Part shown: piece after piece, positions 40,390 through 48,384 of the stretch
Numbering within the stretch: position 1 is the first letter of the stretch
Layout: every line of letters starts with the position of its first letter
Source: an uncultured Lachnospiraceae bacterium
Lineage (GTDB): Bacteria > Bacillota > Clostridia > Lachnospirales > Lachnospiraceae
NCBI GenBank assembly: GCA_910583895.1
Contig: CAJTYJ010000001.1
Coordinates: 62,001 to 126,000, forward strand
DNA: 64,000 nt
Direction of reading: 5' to 3'
Program-made: the position numbers and the translations under genes
The notes under the pieces: model-generated
Seen by the model: only the letters and a program-made list of their open reading frames with translations
Told to the model about the DNA's origin: nothing
The model's database searches: none

Positions 40390-43249
40390 AAATATCCGGG
40401 TGTACGAACTCGCGAAGCAACTGAACAAAACGAGCAAAGAAGTAATGGCCGTACTGGCAGAGAAAAATATTGAGGTGACAACACATATGGCAACACTGGA
40501 AGATAATCAGGCATCGATGGTGCGCGCGGAGCTTGGAGAGGCAAAGCCGGCAAAACAGGAAAAGCCGGAAAAGGAGCAGGCGGGTGCACAGCCTCAGGAA
40601 GCAAAAGCAGCGCCGAAGAAGAAAAAATTCATCGTCGTGCATAATCCGGAGAACAGCCGGGATAAGAAGAGTCCGGAGCGCAGAACCCCGGCAAGAAAGC
40701 CCCAGACGGATCGTCCGGTGCAGAGAAGGGATGCAGGGACAAAGACAGAAGGAAAGCCGGCGGCAAAACCGGCAGCCAGACCGGAAGGAAAACCGGCAGC
40801 ATTCAAACCGGAGGCAAAAGTGCCGGTGAGACCGGAAGCAAAGACGGAATTAAGAACAGAGAACCGGCAGGAGCCAAGAAGAACTGACAGCCGCGGCGAG
40901 AACCGGCAGACAGGCAGCCGGAATTTTGAAGGCGGAAGACCTCAGGGCGGCCGTCAGGAAGGCAGAAGCGGCGGCGAGCGCGGAGGCTACAACAACCGGG
41001 GAAGAGGAGACCGTCCTCAGGGGAACCGCACGGACGCAAGGGGCACAGACCGTCCGGGCTACAATCGGGGAGACCGTCCCCAGGGAAACCGCACGGATGG
41101 AAGAAGCGGGGATCGTCCGAATTATAACCGGAATAATAACGGCACGGACCGTCCAAACTATAACCGCGGGGATCGTCCCCAGGGGAACCGTACCGACAAC
41201 AGAGGAGGCGACCGTCCGGGCGGTTACAACAACCGCGGGCGCGGGGATCGTCCCCAGGGAGGCCGTCCGGACAACCGGGGCGGACAGGGCGGCAGGAATA
41301 CCCTCGGCCGTCAGATGAACAAGGCATTCGAGACTCCGGTGGAGACCAAGCCGGAGAACAGAAGATATGATAACCGCAACCATCAGAAGCAGGAAAAGCA
41401 GTATAAGGATGCAGATATCAACAAGCTGAAGAACAGACCGGGCAGATTCATAAGACCGGAGACCAGGCCGGCAGCGCCCAGGAAGGAAGATTTAGAGCCG
41501 AAGAAGCTTCCGCTTCCGGAGAGCATCAGCATCTCTGATCTGGCGGAACGCATGAAGATCCAGCCCTCGGTCATCATCAAGAAACTGTTCTTAGAAGGGA
41601 AAATGCTGACCGTCAACTCGGAGCTGGATTTCGAATCCGCGGGCGAGATTGCTCTGGAATATAATTTTGATCCGGAGCCGGAAGTAAAAGAAGATGTGAT
41701 CGGCAAGATGCTGGAAGACCAGGAAGATCCGGAGGATACGCTGGTGTCAAGAGCTCCGGTAGTCTGTGTGATGGGACACGTGGACCACGGAAAAACTTCC
41801 CTTTTGGATGCCATCCGCCATACCAATGTAACCGACAAAGAGGCCGGAGGTATTACCCAGCATATCGGTGCGTATATGGTGACGGCGGGCGGAAGACAGA
41901 TTACGTTTTTGGATACACCGGGACACGAGGCGTTTACCGCCATGCGTATGCGGGGAGCCAGCTCCACGGATATTGCGATCCTGGTGGTGGCGGCAGACGA
42001 CGGCGTGAAGCCTCAGACCATTGAGGCCATCAACCATGCAAAGGCAGCAGAGGTGGAGATCGTCGTAGCCATCAATAAGATCGACAAGCCGGGTGCCAAT
42101 ATAGACAAAGTGAAACAGGAGCTTACCGAATACGGACTGATCTCCGAGGACTGGGGCGGAAGCACGATCTGTGTGCCCGTATCTGCCAAGTCTAGAGAGG
42201 GAATTAATGATCTTCTGGACATGGTGCTTTTGACGGCAGACGTCTTGGAGCTGAAGTCCAATCCCAGCCGTCAGGCGAGAGGTATTGTGATCGAAGCGGA
42301 GCTGGATAAAGGAAAAGGACCGGTTGCCACGGTTCTGGTGCAGAAGGGAACCCTTCATGTGGGCGACTTTATCGCAGCAGGTGCTTCTTACGGAAAAGTC
42401 CGGGCCATGATGGATGACAAAGGCCGCCGGGTCAAAGAGGCGGGTCCCTCCACGCCGGTGGAGATTCTGGGCCTGAACGATGTGCCCATGGCAGGTGAGA
42501 TCTTTGTGTCCCCGACGACCGATAAAGAGGCGAGAAACTTCGCGGAGACCTTTATCAAGGAAAGCCGGGAGAAGATGCTGGAAGATACGAAGCTTAAGAT
42601 GTCTCTGGATGATCTGTATTCCCAGATACAGACCGGCAACTTAAAAGAGCTGAACCTGATTATCAAGGCAGATGTGGCAGGAAGCGTGGAGGCCGTGAAA
42701 CAGTCGCTTCTGAAGCTTTCCAATGAAGAAGTGGTGGTCAAGTGCATTCACGGCGGCGTAGGTGCAGTCAACGAATCCGATATCAGCCTGGCAAGTGCCT
42801 CCAAGGCCATCATCATCGGCTTCAATGTGAAGCCGGATGCGGCGGCAAAAGATACGGCGGAGCGGGAGAAAGTGGATCTTCGGCTGTATCGTGTGATCTA
42901 CGATGCCATCTCGGATGTGGAACGGGCCATGAAAGGCATGCTGGATCCCATCTTCGAGGAAAAGGTCATCGGCCATGCGGAGATCCGCCAGATCTTCAAG
43001 GCTTCCGGTGTGGGCAATATCGCTGGATCCTACGTACTGGACGGCATGTTCCAGAGAAACTGCAAGGTCCGCATCTCCAGAGAGGGCAAGCAGATCTACG
43101 AAGGAGAACTGGCTTCTCTGAAGCGGTTTAAAGACGATGTGAAAGAAGTAAAAGCCGGATACGAATGTGGTCTGGTGTTTGAGAAATTCAACGATATCCA
43201 GGAGCTGGATATTGTGGAAGCCTATACAATGGTAGAGGTGCCAAGATAG
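40379..43249 (+). CDS. infB: Translation initiation factor IF-2
   Basis: The 956-residue GTPase places initiator tRNA on the ribosome. The G domain begins at GHVDHGKT (466-473), with DTPGHE and NKIDKPG further on, followed by the domains that bind fMet-tRNA. The N-terminal part (about 60-330) is long, basic and low in complexity, with repeated RGDRPQGNRTD-like units (about 180-310). The ATG at 40379 has GGAGG eight bases upstream; an in-frame TTG at 40364 is less likely. Confidence 0.97.
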   Translation: MSNKNIRVYELAKQLNKTSKEVMAVLAEKNIEVTTHMATLEDNQASMVRAELGEAKPAKQEKPEKEQAGAQPQEAKAAPKKKKFIVVHNPENSRDKKSPERRTPARKPQTDRPVQRRDAGTKTEGKPAAKPAARPEGKPAAFKPEAKVPVRPEAKTELRTENRQEPRRTDSRGENRQTGSRNFEGGRPQGGRQEGRSGGERGGYNNRGRGDRPQGNRTDARGTDRPGYNRGDRPQGNRTDGRSGDRPNYNRNNNGTDRPNYNRGDRPQGNRTDNRGGDRPGGYNNRGRGDRPQGGRPDNRGGQGGRNTLGRQMNKAFETPVETKPENRRYDNRNHQKQEKQYKDADINKLKNRPGRFIRPETRPAAPRKEDLEPKKLPLPESISISDLAERMKIQPSVIIKKLFLEGKMLTVNSELDFESAGEIALEYNFDPEPEVKEDVIGKMLEDQEDPEDTLVSRAPVVCVMGHVDHGKTSLLDAIRHTNVTDKEAGGITQHIGAYMVTAGGRQITFLDTPGHEAFTAMRMRGASSTDIAILVVAADDGVKPQTIEAINHAKAAEVEIVVAINKIDKPGANIDKVKQELTEYGLISEDWGGSTICVPVSAKSREGINDLLDMVLLTADVLELKSNPSRQARGIVIEAELDKGKGPVATVLVQKGTLHVGDFIAAGASYGKVRAMMDDKGRRVKEAGPSTPVEILGLNDVPMAGEIFVSPTTDKEARNFAETFIKESREKMLEDTKLKMSLDDLYSQIQTGNLKELNLIIKADVAGSVEAVKQSLLKLSNEEVVVKCIHGGVGAVNESDISLASASKAIIIGFNVKPDAAAKDTAEREKVDLRLYRVIYDAISDVERAMKGMLDPIFEEKVIGHAEIRQIFKASGVGNIAGSYVLDGMFQRNCKVRISREGKQIYEGELASLKRFKDDVKEVKAGYECGLVFEKFNDIQELDIVEAYTMVEVPR

Positions 43250-43250
43250 A

Positions 43251-43616
43251 ATGAGAAAAAACAGTATTAAAAACACCCGGGTCAACGGGGAAGTCCAGAA
43301 GGTGCTCTCGGAGATCATAAGGGGTGAGATCAAAGATCCGCGGATCAGTCCCATGACCTCCGTGGTGCAGGTTTACGTGGCTCCGGATCTGAAGACCTGC
43401 AAGGCGTTCATCAGTGTGCTGGGGGAAGAAGAAGCCCAGAAAGATACCCTTGCAGGACTAAAGAGTGCGGTCGGTTATATCAGACGGCAGCTTGCAAAAG
43501 AGCTGAATCTTCGGAATACACCTGAAATCACCTTTATTCTGGACCAGTCCATTGAGTACGGAGTCAGTATGTCGAAACGGATCGACGACGTGGTTGGAAG
43601 GGATGAAAAAGAATGA
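43251..43616 (+). CDS. rbfA: 30S ribosome-binding factor RbfA
   Basis: The 121-residue KH-fold protein helps mature 16S rRNA. It has RVNGEVQKVLSEIIRGEIKDPRI near the start and a C-terminal RTPEITF-like stretch (RNTPEITFILDQSIEYG). It starts one base after infB stops and overlaps nrnA by four bases. Confidence 0.95.
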   Translation: MRKNSIKNTRVNGEVQKVLSEIIRGEIKDPRISPMTSVVQVYVAPDLKTCKAFISVLGEEEAQKDTLAGLKSAVGYIRRQLAKELNLRNTPEITFILDQSIEYGVSMSKRIDDVVGRDEKE

Positions 43617-44578
43617 TGCAGTTTGAAAAGGAACTGCAGGGGATCCGTACAGTCGCCATTGCCGGTCATATCAGACCGGACGGCGACTGTGTGGGCGCCT
43701 GCATCGGACTTTGGCATTACATCAGAGAAAATTTTGAACAGATACAGGCAGATATCTTTCTGGAGAATCCGGATGAAAAATTTGCGGTTCTGGAAGGATT
43801 TGATAAGATCCGTCAGGCAGAGGAAGAGGACAGAGACTATGACTGTTTTATTGCGCTGGACTGCGCGGTCTGTGAACGGCTGGGAGCAGCTGCCGGGTAC
43901 TTTGACCGGGCAGGGAAAACCATCTGTGTGGACCATCATGTGAGCAACAGCGGTTTTGCGGATGTGCAGGTGATTGATCCCGACGCCAGCTCCACCTGCG
44001 AAGTGCTCTGCCGGATGATGGAGCCGGAGAAGATCTCCGTCAGGGCAGCTTCTGCTCTGTATATGGGAATTGCCCATGACACGGGAGTGTTCCAGTATAG
44101 CTGTACTTCTCCGGATACCATGAGAACAGCAGCGATGCTGATGGAAAAAGGGGTGGCATACACCCGGATTCTGGAAGAGACTTTTTATAAAAAGACTTAC
44201 CGCCAGAATCAGATCCTGGGCAAAGCACTTCTGGAAAGCATGCGGATCCTGGATGGAAGAGGGATTGTCAGTGTGGTGCGCAGAAAAGAGATGACGTTCT
44301 TCGGAGTGACTTCCGCTGACCTGGACGGAATCGTCAGCCAGCTTCGGATGACAGAGGGCGTAGAGGTTGCGATCTTTCTGTACGAGACCGGCAATCTGGA
44401 ATACAAAGTCTCTCTCCGCTCCAAAAAGACAGTGGATGTGAACGAAGTGGCGTCCTATTTCGGCGGAGGCGGGCATGTGCGTGCGGCGGGAGTGACCATG
44501 AAAGGGACGTTCCATGACATTGTCAACAATCTGACCTTACATATCGACCATCAGCTTGCGGAGCATGAGAAGCAGTGA
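43613..44578 (+). CDS. nrnA: DHH/DHHA1 phosphoesterase, NrnA type
   Basis: The 321-residue enzyme degrades short oligoribonucleotides and may also act on 3'-phosphoadenosine phosphate. The DHH motifs are visible: IRPDGDCVGA, ALDCA, VDHH and the C-terminal glycine-rich FGGGGHVRAAG of DHHA1. It sits between rbfA and truB and overlaps both by four bases (ATGA, GTGA). An ATG three bases later is an alternative start. Confidence 0.92.
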   Translation: MMQFEKELQGIRTVAIAGHIRPDGDCVGACIGLWHYIRENFEQIQADIFLENPDEKFAVLEGFDKIRQAEEEDRDYDCFIALDCAVCERLGAAAGYFDRAGKTICVDHHVSNSGFADVQVIDPDASSTCEVLCRMMEPEKISVRAASALYMGIAHDTGVFQYSCTSPDTMRTAAMLMEKGVAYTRILEETFYKKTYRQNQILGKALLESMRILDGRGIVSVVRRKEMTFFGVTSADLDGIVSQLRMTEGVEVAIFLYETGNLEYKVSLRSKKTVDVNEVASYFGGGGHVRAAGVTMKGTFHDIVNNLTLHIDHQLAEHEKQ

Positions 44579-45471
44579 AAAACGGAGTAATCAATATCTA
44601 TAAAGAGCGCGGTTTTACCTCCCACGATGTGGTGGCGAAGCTGCGGGGAATTTTAAAACAGAAAAAGATCGGACATACAGGAACTCTCGACCCGGATGCG
44701 GAGGGAGTTCTTCCTGTATGTCTGGGAACCGGTACAAAGCTGTGCGATCTTCTGACAGACCGGGACAAAACTTATGAGGCGGTGCTTCTGCTGGGCCAGA
44801 GTACGGATACGCAGGATGTGACAGGAACCGTCACGGCCAGGGGCGAAGTGTCTGTGACCAGGGAAGAGGTAGAGCAGGCGATCGATTGCTTTGTAGGGCC
44901 TATTCTGCAGATCCCGCCCATGTATTCGGCACTGAAGGTAAACGGCAGGAAGTTGTGCGATCTTGCCAGGGAAGGGAAGGAAGTGGAACGAAAAGCCAGA
45001 CCGGTGACGATCCACGAGATCCGGATTCTGGAGATTTGTCTTCCGGAGATCCGGATGCAGGTATCCTGTTCCAAGGGAACCTATATCCGCACCCTGTGTC
45101 ATGATATCGGAGAGAAGCTTTTGTGCCACGGCTGCATGAAGGAGCTTCTGCGGATCAAAGCCGGCCCTTTCCTTCTAAAAGACAGCGTCCGTCTCTCCCA
45201 GGTGGAGCAGCTGCGGGATGAGGGAAGACTGGAAGAAATTCTGCTTCCGGTGGACAAGGTATTTTCCGCGCTTCCTCCGGTAACCCTGACAGAGGAGGCC
45301 GCCCGGCTTGGATACAACGGAAATCCATTTCGGCGAAGAGATCTTCTTGTGGCAGATGCACCGAAAGGAGAAGTGCGTGTCTATGACCATGAAGGGACTT
45401 TTATCGGAATCTATGCATGGAATCCGGAAAAAGGGCAGTACCGTCCGGTCAAGATGTTTTACGGGTCCTGA
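44575..45471 (+). CDS. truB: tRNA pseudouridine(55) synthase TruB
   Basis: The 298-residue enzyme makes pseudouridine 55 in the tRNA T-loop. The catalytic Asp lies in HTGTLDPDAEGVLPVCLG, with YEAVLLLG, PPMYSALKVNGRKL and CSKGTYIRTLCHDIG as expected. It begins at GTG, overlapping the nrnA stop. Confidence 0.96.
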   Translation: MKNGVINIYKERGFTSHDVVAKLRGILKQKKIGHTGTLDPDAEGVLPVCLGTGTKLCDLLTDRDKTYEAVLLLGQSTDTQDVTGTVTARGEVSVTREEVEQAIDCFVGPILQIPPMYSALKVNGRKLCDLAREGKEVERKARPVTIHEIRILEICLPEIRMQVSCSKGTYIRTLCHDIGEKLLCHGCMKELLRIKAGPFLLKDSVRLSQVEQLRDEGRLEEILLPVDKVFSALPPVTLTEEAARLGYNGNPFRRRDLLVADAPKGEVRVYDHEGTFIGIYAWNPEKGQYRPVKMFYGS

Positions 45472-45530
45472 TGCCGGCAGCCGGAAACCTTTTATACATG
45501 AATCAATCTAAAGAAATCGAGAGAAGAACG

Positions 45531-46457
45531 ATGCATTATGTGACAGGAACAACAAAGTTTCATATAGATACGCCCTGTGCAGTAAGCCTTGGGAAGTTTG
45601 ACGGGCTCCACAAGGGGCATCAGAAGCTTTTAAGCCATATAATCTCGAAAAAGGAACAGGGGCTGCAGGCGGTTATCTTTACTTTTGAGAAGAATCCCAC
45701 CCGCATGCTGTCCGGACTGTCGGGACAAAATATCATGACCAATGAGGAGCGCCGCCGTCTGCTGGAATCTGCGGGGGCGGACCATCTGCTGGAATGTCCC
45801 TTCGTACCGGAGATATCTTTGATGGAGCCGGAAGTGTTTGTAAAAGAGGTTCTGTCAGCACAGCTACAGGCCGCCTATGTGGCGGTGGGAGAGGACTTTC
45901 GGTTCGGTCATCTCAGAAAAGGAGATATCCACACGCTGAAGTGTCTGGGAGAACAGTATCATTTTCAGGTGGAAGTGGTGGAAAAGGAAAAAAGCCATGG
46001 CAGAGACATCAGCAGCACCTATGTAAGAGAGGCGCTGCACGAGGGCAACATCCCTCTGGCCAACGGGCTTTTGGGTTACCGGTACTTTGTCAGCGGGGAA
46101 GTGCTGCATGGCAGGCAGATCGGAAGGACCCTGGGGCTTCCCACCACCAATCTTCTGCCGCCTGAGGAGAAGCTTTTGCCGCCTAACGGGGTCTATCTGA
46201 CGAAAACCCTTTTGGGGGAAGAGTATTATTATGGGATCACCAACATCGGTTACAAACCAACGGTGGGGGCAGAATCCAGGAAAGGCGTGGAGACCTTCCT
46301 CTTTGACTTTGACGGGGACCTGTATGGCAGGCATCTGACCGTAGAATTTCTGGAATTTGAGCGTCCGGAGCAGAAATTTCATTCTCTGGAGGAACTGAAA
46401 GCGCGTATTTTGTCGGATGTACACTGGGGCAAAAGTAAAATTTGTGTAAAATCTTAA
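45531..46457 (+). CDS. ribF: Bifunctional riboflavin kinase / FAD synthetase
   Basis: The 308-residue enzyme makes FMN and FAD from riboflavin. The FAD synthetase half has GKFDGLHKGHQKLL and GEDFRFGHLRKGD. The kinase half has GRTLGLPTTNLLP and GVYLTK. The ATG at 45531 has GAGAGAAG upstream; the frame extends upstream into truB but without a binding site. Last gene of the operon. Confidence 0.94.
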   Translation: MHYVTGTTKFHIDTPCAVSLGKFDGLHKGHQKLLSHIISKKEQGLQAVIFTFEKNPTRMLSGLSGQNIMTNEERRRLLESAGADHLLECPFVPEISLMEPEVFVKEVLSAQLQAAYVAVGEDFRFGHLRKGDIHTLKCLGEQYHFQVEVVEKEKSHGRDISSTYVREALHEGNIPLANGLLGYRYFVSGEVLHGRQIGRTLGLPTTNLLPPEEKLLPPNGVYLTKTLLGEEYYYGITNIGYKPTVGAESRKGVETFLFDFDGDLYGRHLTVEFLEFERPEQKFHSLEELKARILSDVHWGKSKICVKS

Positions 46458-46472
46458 AGAATACCTTGTAAG

Positions 46473-46501
46473 TTGTATAAAATTGGAGTAAAGTATATAG
46501 A
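46473..46501 (+). promoter_or_regulatory. Possible promoter of the Na/Pi transporter
   Basis: TTGTAT (46473-46478) and TATAGA (46496-46501) are 17 bases apart. If used, transcription would begin inside the terminator hairpin that follows. Confidence 0.35.
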
Positions 46502-46502
46502 G

Positions 46503-46528
46503 AGCGTATGTAGAATGCATACGCTTTT
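46503..46528 (+). terminator. Terminator of the rimP-ribF operon
   Basis: AGCGTATG (46503-46510) pairs with CATACGCT (46518-46525) and is followed by TTT-G, 45 bases after ribF. Confidence 0.72.
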
Positions 46529-46570
46529 GTGTTGTATACCTGAGGATAAAAACGATGAGGTAGAGGGATT

Positions 46571-48211
46571 ATGGAGATTAGTGTAATAGTATCACTGATG
46601 GGCGGACTGGGGCTGTTTCTGCTGGGAATGAAGCAGATGAGCGATGGCCTGGAAAAGGCCGCGGGTGCCAAGATGCGGAGCATCCTGGAGGCTGTCACGA
46701 CGAACCGGTTTCTGGGAACTTTGGTGGGTATCCTGTTCTGTGCGGTGATTCAGTCTTCCAGTGCCACGACGGTGATGGTCGTAAGCTTTGTAAACGCAGG
46801 GATGATGACCCTGTATCAGGCGGCGGGTGTGATCATGGGAGCCAACATCGGTACGACGGTGACTTCCCAGCTGGTATCCTTCAATCTGTCTGCGTATGCG
46901 CCGGTATTTTTGTTCATCGGCGTTCTCATGACGCAGTTTGTAAAAAATGACCGCATCAAAAAGATCGGTGAAGTGGTGCTTGGTTTCGGTGTCCTTTTTA
47001 TGGGACTCTCGGTTATGTCCGGCAGCATGTCCAGTCTGAAGGATTCCCCTCAGGTGGCGAATCTTTTCGGCGGACTGAAAAATCCGCTTCTGGGTGTTTT
47101 GATGGGAACGGTGGTCACGGCGATTATACAGAGCTCCTCTGTGACCGTCAGTATCCTTCTGCTGATGGCTCAGCAGGGACTTCTGGAGCTGCCGATCTGC
47201 TTTTACATTATACTTGGATGTAATATCGGCGCCTGCATGTCTGCAATGCTGGCTTCCTTAAGCGGAAAGAAAGACGCAAAGAGAGCCGCGCTGATTCATC
47301 TGTTTTTCAACATCATCGGTACGATCATCATCTATCTGGTCCTGACTGTGGCAGGCGGACTGGTGCTGGATATCATCGTGAAGATCTCCGGTTCGGATCC
47401 GGGGCGCTGTGTGGCCAATGCCCACACCCTGTTTAAGATCTGTCAGGTGATTCTTCTACTTCCGTTTACCAGAGGGATTGTAAAGCTGACTTATCTGGCA
47501 ATACCAGGAGAGGAGAAGACGGAGAATTCGGAGCACCAGCTGTACTATATTGGCAAAACTGCCATGTTTTCTCCCACGACGGCGGTCATCGAGGCGGTCA
47601 TGGAATTGGAGCATATGGGAGCGCTTGCCTATGAGAACCTCAACCGGGCACTTGACGCGCTGATCAGCCTGGACGAAAGCAAGATTGAGAAAGTCTATGC
47701 GGTGGAAAAGCAGATCAATTTTATGAATCACGCCATCACGGATTATCTGGTTCGGATTGGCCAGATGACTCTGCCCATTGATGACAGCAGAAGCATCGGT
47801 GCGCTGTTCCATGTGGTCAACGATATCGAACGGATCGGTGACCATGCGGAGAATCTGGCCGATTCGGCTAAGAACCGGATCAAAGATAATATCGGTTTCA
47901 GCGGTGCAGGACTTGAGGAATTAAAAGAGATCAGTACCAAGGTCAATACAATCCTGGAATATTCCCTTGACATGTTCGCCCATAATACCAGAGAGCACGT
48001 GCAGGATATCATAAGGCTGGAAAATGAGATTGATGAGATGGAGCGCAGATTCCAGAAAAATCATGTGGAACGCCTGACGAAGAACGAATGTACGGCGGCA
48101 TCCGGCATGATCTTCTCCGATGCGATCTCCGGCTATGAGAGAGTGGCAGATCATGCTACCAATATCGCCTATGCTCTTTTGGAAGAGGCGCCGGAGGATG
48201 AGGATGAATAA
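46571..48211 (+). CDS. Na/Pi cotransporter family protein with PhoU domain
   Basis: The 546-residue protein has two Na/Pi-cotransporter repeats, each with the QSSSA/QSSSV motif (IQSSSATTVMVV and IQSSSVTVSILL), over about 300 membrane residues. A C-terminal PhoU-like helical domain (about 330-540) follows. It probably takes up phosphate with sodium, or regulates phosphate flux. AGGGATT precedes the ATG. Confidence 0.92.
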   Translation: MEISVIVSLMGGLGLFLLGMKQMSDGLEKAAGAKMRSILEAVTTNRFLGTLVGILFCAVIQSSSATTVMVVSFVNAGMMTLYQAAGVIMGANIGTTVTSQLVSFNLSAYAPVFLFIGVLMTQFVKNDRIKKIGEVVLGFGVLFMGLSVMSGSMSSLKDSPQVANLFGGLKNPLLGVLMGTVVTAIIQSSSVTVSILLLMAQQGLLELPICFYIILGCNIGACMSAMLASLSGKKDAKRAALIHLFFNIIGTIIIYLVLTVAGGLVLDIIVKISGSDPGRCVANAHTLFKICQVILLLPFTRGIVKLTYLAIPGEEKTENSEHQLYYIGKTAMFSPTTAVIEAVMELEHMGALAYENLNRALDALISLDESKIEKVYAVEKQINFMNHAITDYLVRIGQMTLPIDDSRSIGALFHVVNDIERIGDHAENLADSAKNRIKDNIGFSGAGLEELKEISTKVNTILEYSLDMFAHNTREHVQDIIRLENEIDEMERRFQKNHVERLTKNECTAASGMIFSDAISGYERVADHATNIAYALLEEAPEDEDE

Positions 48212-48235
48212 ACTACATAGATGACACGCTTTGTG

Positions 48236-48262
48236 CGCCCCGGTGATCCGGGGCGTCTGTTG
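48236..48262 (+). terminator. Terminator after the Na/Pi transporter gene
   Basis: CGCCCCGG (48236-48243) pairs with CCGGGGCG (48248-48255) around TGAT. The tract after it (TCTGTTGT) is only moderately T-rich. Confidence 0.65.
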
Positions 48263-48298
48263 TATGGCTGAAAAATTTTGTGAATCCGGAAATGATCC

Positions 48299-48327
48299 TT
48301 GACAACTTTCTGTATTCGTGTTATAAC
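48299..48327 (+). promoter_or_regulatory. Promoter of the copper efflux operon
   Basis: A consensus -35 TTGACA (48299-48304) and -10 TATAAC (48322-48327) are 17 bases apart. Transcription would begin near 48334, just before the operator-like palindrome. Confidence 0.82.
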
Positions 48328-48341
48328 AAAATAGACAGGAC

Positions 48342-48354
48342 ACCCCGGTGGGGT
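48342..48354. promoter_or_regulatory. CsoR-type copper operator candidate
   Basis: ACCCC-GGT-GGGGT is a G/C-tract palindrome followed by AT, resembling known CsoR operators such as the one upstream of copZA in Bacillus. It lies at about +8 to +20 of the copA promoter, and a CsoR gene is in the same operon. Confidence 0.68.
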
Positions 48355-48384
48355 ATTCGGAGCAGAAAGGAGTCTGTAAAAAAG

